From Candidatus Hydrogenedentota bacterium (GTDB lineage Bacteria; Hydrogenedentota; Hydrogenedentia; Hydrogenedentales; SLHB01): 5,071 bases of DNA. Both the position numbers and the translations under genes were made by a program. Location: the NCBI GenBank assembly GCA_007130675.1, contig SLSB01000171.1, positions 1 through 5,071 of the forward strand. The letters are read 5' to 3'. Within the stretch, counting starts at the first letter, position 1, and each line of letters starts with the position of its first letter. Shown piece after piece: positions 1-5,071 of this stretch. The notes beneath the pieces are model-generated. The model was not told the DNA's origin, did no database searches, and saw only the letters and a program-made list of their open reading frames with translations.

Positions 1-2078
1 CCGTCCAGGGATTCCGCGGCATTGGTAGCCAGGTTCATGAAGATCTGGCGCACTTGGGTTGCATCGCCCTCGATGGCCGGCAGGTCTTGAGACAACTTCA
101 GGCCAAACTGCACGTTTTTGGGCAACGACGCCTCGAGCAACTGCGTCATTTCGAGCACAAGACCGTTGAGGTCGAGTTGCTCGACGACAAACTTGCCTTT
201 TCCGGAGTAGGCAAGCATTTGCCTGACAAGATCGGCCAAGCGTTTCGCTGAGAGGTTGATTTGGTGCAGGTAGACGCGCACAGGCGACCGTACCGGCAGT
301 TCTTCCATGGCCAAGTCGGCATTGCCGAGTATCCCCACAAGGATGTTGTTGAAGTCATGCGCGAGTCCACCGGCCAGTATGCCCAGGCTCTCGAACTTCT
401 GGGCCTGCTGGACCTGAAGTTCGAGCCGGTGCTTCTCGGCCTCGGCCCGTTTGCGTTCGCGCACGTCGCGGCTTACGCCCACAAGACCAGTGGGCCTGCC
501 ATGTTCATCGGTCAACAGCCTGCTGACGACCTCGCAAGGGATGATGGTCCCGTCCTTATGCACATGATCGTATTCACGGGGTGGGTGCGTGTCGGCAATG
601 CCGCGCGCGTGCGTGTCAATGCTGTCCAGTATGCCTGCTTGCGCGCGCTCGTAGGCGGGCTGCGTGAGGAAGCTGCGCATATCGGCGCCCGTTATCTCCC
701 CGGTGGTATACCCGAGGAGCTTTTCCGACGCGGGGTTGCAATAGGTGACCCGACCGTCGGTATCAAGCATCCACACCATGTCGGAGATGCTCTCGGCCAT
801 GGTGCGGTACTTTTCTTCGCTGGCGCGCACGGCTTCCTCGATGCGGCGCCGTTCGGTCACGTCGCGTGTCACCCCGATGATGCCTGTGGGCGCGCCGGCG
901 TCTTGCACGATCATCGCGCTGATTTCGCACATAATCACGCGCCCGTCTTTGTGGTAGTGGGGCAATTCCTCCGGTATCCGCGTGACCCAGGGATCGCCGC
1001 CGTCGGCCACGCGAACGGCAGCCTCCTGGGTCAACGAGACAAGCCGTTCGAGCGCTTCAGGAACGAGCACCGAGGCTGGGTTGATGTGCAAAATATCCTC
1101 AATGCTATACCCGAGGATGTGTTCGACCGAAGGGCTGACATAAGTGAAGCGCGACTTCATGTCCATGGTCCAGACGATATCCGAGATATTCTCGGCCATG
1201 GTTCGGTACTTTTGTTCGCTGTTTCGCAGGGCCTCTTCGGCGTGTTTGCGCGTGGTGATGTCGATGCCCGCCTGCTGAATAGCAGGCTTTCCGCCGAAGT
1301 CGATCAGCGCGGTGAACGCCTCAAGCCACTTGATGCTGCCGTCTTTGCACAGCATGCGAAACTCATAGCGGGCGGGTTCGTCTTCGCCGGCAAGGCGCCG
1401 CGCCGCCCGCTCCATAATCATGTCGCGGTCCTCGGGATGAACCAGCTCCTGCACTTGTCCACTCGACATATCGAGCAGCTCGCTGGCGCTGTACCCGCTC
1501 ATGTGCTCGAACACCGAATTGACGAATACGAACCGCAGGTCCTGGATAATTACAAGGGCTTGCAGCGAATTCTCGACCAGCGACCGGTAGGCCTCGTCGC
1601 TGCGCCGTGCCTCGAGCATTTGTTCCTCGAGACGCTTCTTGGCTTTTCCGGTCTCGAGCATGCTCAAGTAGAAGGCAACAAAGAATAGGAGAATGCCGCC
1701 CATCAGCGAGGCATTGTTGACTTGTTGCCGGTTGGCAACATAAACGCGGAGATAGGGCACGCCTTCGAGAAACCCCAGCACGGTGCTGTACAGCAGGGAG
1801 AACGTCGAGGGGAGAATGACCAGCGCCGCGCCGCATGCTGCGATGACGGTGATACGCCTCGAGCGATGGACGCGCCGCAAAGTGAAACACAGAGGCAGAG
1901 CAAGCACGCACACCGCAACGAAGGCGACCAGATCGTCCAGCGGCGAGGAGTCCCAGCGCTGTGACCGCAAAATATAGTACGCTATCGCAAGCACCAGGGA
2001 TAGAGCAATGGATATGCCAAACACAGCGCTTGTCGAACGCAAGCCGCTGACTTTCGGCATACGAATCGAGTCTCTCAC
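1..2078 (-). CDS. Membrane-bound multi-PAS sensor histidine kinase (3' part beyond the window)
   Basis: Sensor kinase of a two-component system, expected to sit in the inner membrane, autophosphorylate on histidine and pass the phosphate to a response regulator. The reading frame stays open for 692 codons to the window edge. Four hydrophobic spans lie near residues 18-37, 50-67, 76-101 and 124-141, with only short loops between them. A charged linker (142-160) leads to three PAS/PAC modules at about 160-283, 287-416 and 420-546; each ends in a PAC-type signature such as GVTRDVTERRR. A coiled-coil-like stretch (545-562) precedes the dimerisation/phospho-acceptor box GGLAHDFNNIL, with the likely phosphorylated histidine at residue 574 (bases 357-359). 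The N box, with N682 and N686, begins the ATPase domain just before the edge, so its G boxes and any receiver domain are not visible. The box resembles the class of PAS kinases with an HDFNN motif. The GTG start is preferred over ATG at 2060 because AGGGAG lies 8 bases upstream. The stimulus and cognate regulator are unknown. Confidence 0.95.
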   Translation of the reverse strand, partial: MRDSIRMPKVSGLRSTSAVFGISIALSLVLAIAYYILRSQRWDSSPLDDLVAFVAVCVLALPLCFTLRRVHRSRRITVIAACGAALVILPSTFSLLYSTVLGFLEGVPYLRVYVANRQQVNNASLMGGILLFFVAFYLSMLETGKAKKRLEEQMLEARRSDEAYRSLVENSLQALVIIQDLRFVFVNSVFEHMSGYSASELLDMSSGQVQELVHPEDRDMIMERAARRLAGEDEPARYEFRMLCKDGSIKWLEAFTALIDFGGKPAIQQAGIDITTRKHAEEALRNSEQKYRTMAENISDIVWTMDMKSRFTYVSPSVEHILGYSIEDILHINPASVLVPEALERLVSLTQEAAVRVADGGDPWVTRIPEELPHYHKDGRVIMCEISAMIVQDAGAPTGIIGVTRDVTERRRIEEAVRASEEKYRTMAESISDMVWMLDTDGRVTYCNPASEKLLGYTTGEITGADMRSFLTQPAYERAQAGILDSIDTHARGIADTHPPREYDHVHKDGTIIPCEVVSRLLTDEHGRPTGLVGVSRDVRERKRAEAEKHRLELQVQQAQKFESLGILAGGLAHDFNNILVGILGNADLAMEELPVRSPVRVYLHQINLSAKRLADLVRQMLAYSGKGKFVVEQLDLNGLVLEMTQLLEASLPKNVQFGLKLSQDLPAIEGDATQVRQIFMNLATNAAESLD

Positions 2079-2086
2079 GGTGTGTG

Positions 2087-2092
2087 CTCCCT
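2087..2092 (-). promoter_or_regulatory. Shine-Dalgarno site that decides the kinase start
   Basis: AGGGAG on the minus strand lies 8 bases before the GTG at 2078-2076. This is good spacing and makes GTG the likely start. The in-frame ATG six codons later (2060-2058) has only a weak purine run in front of it. An in-frame TAA at 2108-2106 rules out a start farther upstream. Confidence 0.75.
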
Positions 2093-2116
2093 CTTTCCCC
2101 CTTACTTATTCCACAG

Positions 2117-2125
2117 AGTATACCA
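2117..2125 (-). promoter_or_regulatory. Candidate extended -10 promoter for the kinase gene
   Basis: On the minus strand this reads TGGTATACT, that is, a TGn extension followed by TATACT, one base from the sigma-70 consensus TATAAT. The hexamer (2122-2117) is about 38 bases upstream of the GTG start, giving a short leader. At 17-18 bases farther upstream there is no good -35 match, which fits the extended -10 class, where the -35 box matters less. The call rests on the motif alone, and the housekeeping sigma preference of this organism is not known. Confidence 0.45.
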
Positions 2126-2387
2126 CAGTGATCCCGCGAATGCATAAATTTTTCGCAATAATCTTATGTTTATGCGGCCTATATACGGGGTCTACGGTTT
2201 TTATTCGACAAGAACACAAAGATGCCCTAGCGAATAGCTGCATAATACAGGCATATGGCTATTTAGGACGGTGGCCTTGGTCTGGAATGCTGCACACGCG
2301 AGCGCTCGAGGCCCGCACTCCGATGTTGCCCTGCGGTCCCTGAATCGGTTACCTTGACCGGGGAATCACCGAAGAGTGCTTCACAAC

Positions 2388-2394
2388 AGGGGAG
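2388..2394 (+). promoter_or_regulatory. Shine-Dalgarno site of the propeller-toroid gene
   Basis: AGGGGAG lies 8 bases before the ATG at 2403. It supports that start over the in-frame GTG codons at 2376, which has only a distant GGGGA upstream, and at 2394, which overlaps the site. An out-of-frame ATG at 2398 opens a two-codon frame whose TGA overlaps the real start, but it is only 3 bases from the ribosome site. Confidence 0.75.
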
Positions 2395-2402
2395 TGCATG
2401 TC

Positions 2403-4763
2403 ATGACGGAAACATGGATCGTATTGGCGGTGCTGATGGCGGCAGCGGGGGGCGCGGGGGCGCTTGTTAGCCAGCCATTCGCGCAGGAAACGCGCACCGC
2501 GTTTGTGCCGGGCGAGAACATGCCGGGCGACACACCCGACAGCGAACGTATCGTGACACTTTCGGGAGTCGGAATCACCGAAGATGGCATGGTCGTTGTC
2601 TCTGGCCTGACAAACCTGAACAACCCGAAGCTCCTCGAGTATGCCGATGGCGAGTGGACCCTTCCCTGGCCGAACTGCGAGGTGCTGGGCAAGACGCCCG
2701 CGCATACGTATGCGGTAAGAACGACTGGGCGCACGCACCTGGAAATGGGACCGAGAGGCACCGTGGATCCCGAGGAGGAGCGTGTGCTGGCGAATTGGTT
2801 TGATGGGTCGCGCCGGTCGTTAATCGCGACACCCGGGCGCCTGTGGGATCGCTATTCCGATTCGGATGGCCCGATCTTCGAAACGACGGAACTGATACTG
2901 GCAGTGGCGGGCGGTCTGGACGGCGCGACGGCGGTCGGCACCTCGGGCGGCCTGTACGTCCGCGAGAACGCCGACGCCGAGTTCGCACAGCTCTATCCGG
3001 CCGATGACCGGTACTCGTGGGCGCCTACGGACGTGGCGGCGGTGGCCTACGATTCGCGTGGCCGCCTCTGGTTCGGTTCTTCGCAGGGCGCGGGGATGCG
3101 CGAAGACGGCGCCTGGACGCTCTACACGGGCGCCGAGGGGTTGCCGTACAACGAGTTCACCTGCGCCGCGCCCGGCGAAGACGGCGTGATCTGGTTTGGG
3201 ACCAAGCGGGGCGCAATCCGCTTTGACGGCAATCATTGGGCGTACCGCGCGGGCCTGCGCTGGCTGCCCGACGACCACGTCAACGATATTGCGGTGGACA
3301 GCGACGGCACGGCCTGGATTGTCACCTCGAAGGGCGTCAGCCGCATCGAACGCAACACAATGACGCTCGAGGAGAAAGCCGCCTACTTTGTTGACCAGGT
3401 CGAGACGCGCCACAACCGCGACGGCTACATCACCGACTGGCGGCTCACGCGCCGGGGCGATGTCACCTCGGCGGTACCGAAGATCACGGACAACGACGGA
3501 CTGTACACCGCGAAACACGGCGCCGCCATGGCGTTCCGGTATGCTCTTACGAAAGACCCGGAAGCTCGGCGCATCGCTCAACGCTCGTTCGAGGCCTGCA
3601 AGTTTCTGGTGGATGTCGTGCCCGATACGGTCAATGGGGTGGATATGCGCGGCTTCCCGGCGCGCGTGGTCGTCCCGATTGACTGGCACGAGCCGGTCAA
3701 CGAGCAGTACGGCGAGGAGTTCAACAGACGCCGCCGCCAGAGCGATCCGTTCTGGAAACTCATCACGCCACGGTTCCCCGAGAGCGAGGACGGCCAATAC
3801 CTCTGGAAATGCGATACCAGCTCGGACGAATTGGCCGGACATTACTTCTTCTACGCCATTTACTACGATCTCGTGGCCGAAACCGAAGAGGAAAAGGCGC
3901 CGGTGCGCGAGGTCGTGGCGGCCATTACCGACCACCTGATCCGCAACGAGTTCAATCTGGTCGATCACGACGGCACGCCCACGCGCTGGGGGCGGTTTGG
4001 TCCCGATTTCCTCGAGACGGTCTACGGATGGGACCAGCGCGGCCTCAATTCACTGATGATGCTGTCTTTCCTGGCGGTCGCCGAACATATCACCGGCGAC
4101 GCGACGTACGGCGAAACGGCCGCGATGCTGCGCGACGAGCACGCCTACCACATCAACGCCATGGAGGCACGGCCCTATTTTCCGCCAAGCTCGGTGGTGC
4201 CGTGGGACAACAATCTCGCGCTGCTCGCCTTCTACGGGCTGATGGATTACGAAAAGGACCCGGAATTGCTGATCATGTACAGGCGGAGTCTCGATCTTTG
4301 CTGGCTATTCGTGAGCAAACAGAAGAACGCGCTGTGGAATGTCCTGTATGCGGCATGCGCCCAGCGGTTCGCCCAACAGGCGGCAGATGGAATGTTTGCG
4401 GACGCGTTTCCCGAGGCCGGCCCGTTTACGCAGTTCGCCGTGCAGATGCTCAGCCGCTTCGAACCGCCTATCGCGGATACCGTGGACACGCTCAAGGGTA
4501 TGCCGCTCGAGCTCATCGGATGGCGAATGAATAACACGCACCGCCTCGACATTCAGCTCGACCCGACGCCCGGACAACAACCGGTCTATGGCTGGTCGCG
4601 TGTGGACGGAAAAGCCCTGCCTATCGAAGAACGGTCGCATGTACGGCAGGATCGCGACGCCTTCCGGCTCGACGCCTCCGAGGATGACGGCTGGGCCGAA
4701 CACGAGGGGACGTTCTATCTATTGCCGTACTACATGGCGCGGTATCACGGGTTTCTCGAATGA
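2403..4763 (+). CDS. Exported two-domain protein: WD-like propeller joined to a C-terminal helical toroid, function unknown
   Basis: Complete 786-residue protein, probably exported. Residues 6-23 form a hydrophobic signal or anchor segment, with possible cleavage after A27. Residues 50-316 carry repeats of about 40 residues resembling two-component-regulator propeller (Reg_prop) blades. The clearest are VAYDSRGRLWFGSSQGAGM (214-232), DGVIWFGTKRGAIRF (260-274) and IAVDSDGTAWIVTSKGVSRI (296-315); two or three blades before these are degenerate. Residues 322 to about 695 are rich in amphipathic helices and aromatic residues and look like an alpha/alpha toroid of the six-hairpin glycosidase type. 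Striking blocks there are DNDGLYTAKHGAAMAFRYAL (363-382), DTSSDELAGHYFFYAIYYDL (471-490), TRWGRFGPDF (527-536) and WDNN (601-604); D471, D475, E476 and H480 are candidate functional residues. The last 85 or so residues look beta-rich. Propeller units of this kind are known as sensor parts of hybrid kinases, but no kinase or DNA-binding part is present here. A carbohydrate-related role is possible from the fold guess; no enzyme activity can be assigned. No partner gene shares its strand in the window. Confidence 0.93.
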   Translation: MTETWIVLAVLMAAAGGAGALVSQPFAQETRTAFVPGENMPGDTPDSERIVTLSGVGITEDGMVVVSGLTNLNNPKLLEYADGEWTLPWPNCEVLGKTPAHTYAVRTTGRTHLEMGPRGTVDPEEERVLANWFDGSRRSLIATPGRLWDRYSDSDGPIFETTELILAVAGGLDGATAVGTSGGLYVRENADAEFAQLYPADDRYSWAPTDVAAVAYDSRGRLWFGSSQGAGMREDGAWTLYTGAEGLPYNEFTCAAPGEDGVIWFGTKRGAIRFDGNHWAYRAGLRWLPDDHVNDIAVDSDGTAWIVTSKGVSRIERNTMTLEEKAAYFVDQVETRHNRDGYITDWRLTRRGDVTSAVPKITDNDGLYTAKHGAAMAFRYALTKDPEARRIAQRSFEACKFLVDVVPDTVNGVDMRGFPARVVVPIDWHEPVNEQYGEEFNRRRRQSDPFWKLITPRFPESEDGQYLWKCDTSSDELAGHYFFYAIYYDLVAETEEEKAPVREVVAAITDHLIRNEFNLVDHDGTPTRWGRFGPDFLETVYGWDQRGLNSLMMLSFLAVAEHITGDATYGETAAMLRDEHAYHINAMEARPYFPPSSVVPWDNNLALLAFYGLMDYEKDPELLIMYRRSLDLCWLFVSKQKNALWNVLYAACAQRFAQQAADGMFADAFPEAGPFTQFAVQMLSRFEPPIADTVDTLKGMPLELIGWRMNNTHRLDIQLDPTPGQQPVYGWSRVDGKALPIEERSHVRQDRDAFRLDASEDDGWAEHEGTFYLLPYYMARYHGFLE

Positions 4764-4844
4764 ACCCCAAAAAACAGTTTCCGAACACGCCGGTATCGCT
4801 ATAGACAGGTTGCCAAGCGCCAATGTGCATGACTAATCTCACCC

Positions 4845-4864
4845 ATCGCGATCGGCATCGCGAT
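4845..4864. other. Perfect 8-base-pair hairpin at the left end of the hexamer tract
   Basis: ATCGCGAT occurs at 4845-4852 and 4857-4864 with the loop CGGC between. The octamer is its own reverse complement, so the two copies pair as a stem in RNA from either strand. It lies 81 bases after the stop of the propeller gene and 87 bases past the stop of the leftward gene, where a two-way terminator would be expected. No T-run follows on either strand, so a classical intrinsic terminator is not shown, and the hairpin may simply be a by-product of the repeat. Confidence 0.4.
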
Positions 4865-4916
4865 CGCGACCGGAATCGGGATCGGGATCGGGATCGGCAT
4901 CGGGATCGAAATCCGG
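4845..4916. repeat. Tandem hexamer tract (ATCGGG-type), 12 imperfect units
   Basis: Twelve consecutive 6-base units in one register, 72 bases in all. In order they are ATCGCG, ATCGGC, ATCGCG twice, ACCGGA, ATCGGG three times, ATCGGC, ATCGGG, ATCGAA and ATCCGG. The middle is the most uniform and both ends decay, as expected of a tract that grew by slippage and then gathered mutations. It lies between two convergent genes, outside both reading frames, so it cannot be explained as a protein repeat. Tracts of this kind recur between genes in some G+C-rich environmental genomes (general recollection). Its function is unknown. Confidence 0.85.
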
Positions 4917-4951
4917 CCCAACCAGACTTCGGAAAAGGGTGACGGCGTGCG

Positions 4952-5071
4952 CTACCGCTCTTCCACCAAAGTCATCTTTGCGATGAGGACGGCGAGAAGA
5001 GCTGCCAGAAGCACCAAAGCGCCCTGCGCGGCGCGGCGCGCCACCGGAAACGTGTCGGCCGCCTGGGTCAC
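4952..5071 (-). CDS. C-terminal end of a membrane protein, function unknown (5' part beyond the window)
   Basis: A minus-strand frame enters from the right edge and runs 39 codons to a TAG at 4954-4952. The visible tail has a basic patch (RR near residue 12 of the fragment), then the strongly hydrophobic stretch ALVLLAALLAVLIA, then the short polar end KMTLVEER. This reads as a C-terminal membrane helix followed by a short tail, as in the last helix of a transporter, permease or membrane-anchored enzyme. About three quarters of its third codon positions are G or C, as in the neighbouring genes. The opposite strand is also open across this stretch but encodes an arginine- and alanine-rich sequence typical of a shadow frame. 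The fragment is too short to name a family. It is convergent with the propeller-toroid gene across a 188-base gap. Confidence 0.6.
   Translation of the reverse strand: MTQAADTFPVARRAAQGALVLLAALLAVLIAKMTLVEER

Larger units (their letters stand above)
2079..2402. other. Divergent intergenic control region, A+T-rich on the kinase side
   Basis: A 324-base gap between the kinase (leftward) and the propeller protein (rightward). From 2131 to 2250 it is about 40% G+C by hand count, clearly lower than the coding sequence on either side. It holds the kinase promoter candidate and Shine-Dalgarno site at the left end and the propeller gene's Shine-Dalgarno site at the right end. A 6-base inverted repeat, AATAGC (2233-2238) and GCTATT (2258-2263), separated by 19 bases, could be an operator but is short enough to be chance. 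A TTGACC at 2354-2359 could be a -35 box for the rightward gene, but no convincing -10 follows at the proper distance. No RNA gene, riboswitch or short protein gene is evident. Confidence 0.6.

Noticed and set aside
261..1688. A 475-codon open frame on the plus strand
   Set aside because: It lies wholly antisense to the histidine kinase, whose motifs (PAS/PAC, HDFNN box, N box) are unmistakable. Its own translation is rich in histidine, alanine, valine and glycine with no recognisable domain, the usual look of a shadow frame in G+C-rich DNA.
1363..2145. A 260-codon minus-strand frame overlapping the kinase 5' half
   Set aside because: It is frame-shifted from the kinase frame, which carries the membrane spans and PAS1. 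This frame gives an arginine-, serine- and cysteine-rich sequence without domains.
2398..2406. Two-codon upstream frame ATG TCA TGA overlapping the start of the propeller gene
   Set aside because: The ATG is only 3 bases from the Shine-Dalgarno site, so initiation there is unlikely; probably chance.
2820..3968. A 382-codon open frame on the minus strand
   Set aside because: It is antisense to the propeller-toroid gene, has no plausible ribosome site or domain, and its valine-, arginine- and aspartate-rich composition is that of a complement frame.
3809..4534. A 241-codon plus-strand frame inside the propeller-toroid gene
   Set aside because: It is out of frame with a clearly coding sequence, very rich in arginine and glycine, and shows no domain; a shadow.
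4764..4800. A T-run on the minus strand (A-run on plus, just after the propeller stop) as an intrinsic terminator for the leftward gene
   Set aside because: The only stem in front of it is three base pairs (CCG/CGG), too weak to support a terminator call.
4845..4916. CRISPR-like or origin-iteron array
   Set aside because: The units are contiguous 6-base repeats with no spacers, and there is no adjacent cas or replication gene. This is a simple tandem repeat.
4829..4942. A 37-codon plus-strand frame through the hexamer tract, giving an alternating D-R/H-R peptide
   Set aside because: There is no ribosome site before the ATG, and the peptide is just the translation of the repeat. Another frame across the same tract gives an equally open isoleucine-glycine repeat.

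Overview
The window comes from a G+C-rich bacterium. Its coding frames favour G or C at third positions. The gene types are a multi-PAS membrane histidine kinase and a large exported protein joining a WD-like propeller to an alpha-helical toroid. Together with a G+C-rich hexamer tract between genes, they suggest an environmental Gram-negative lineage, perhaps Planctomycetes/PVC or Candidatus Hydrogenedentes. That placement is inference from general resemblance, because the window holds no marker gene.

Layout. (1) Positions 1-2078, minus strand: the first 692 codons of a membrane sensor histidine kinase. It has four predicted membrane spans, three PAS/PAC modules, the phospho-acceptor histidine box and the start of the ATPase domain, and runs off the left edge. 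(2) Positions 2079-2402: a divergent intergenic region, A+T-rich in the half nearer the kinase. It carries an extended -10 promoter candidate for the kinase and clear Shine-Dalgarno sites for both flanking genes. (3) Positions 2403-4763, plus strand: a complete 786-residue protein with an N-terminal export signal, a propeller domain with WxG-type blades and a C-terminal helical toroid. It resembles a family of uncharacterised exported proteins and has no assigned function. (4) Positions 4764-4951: a gap between convergent genes, dominated by twelve imperfect tandem hexamers of the ATCGGG type, with a hairpin at one end. (5) Positions 4952-5071, minus strand: the last 39 codons of a gene ending in a C-terminal membrane helix, function unknown.

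How the genes may relate. The kinase and the propeller protein are divergent neighbours sharing one control region. In hybrid two-component systems, propeller repeats of this kind are often the sensory part of a histidine kinase; here they sit on a separate exported protein beside a kinase with almost no extracytoplasmic domain of its own. A functional link is possible but rests only on proximity. I found no mobile element, CRISPR array, tRNA or rRNA. Nothing here proves a new system. The most interesting items are the uncharacterised propeller-toroid protein and the hexamer tract.
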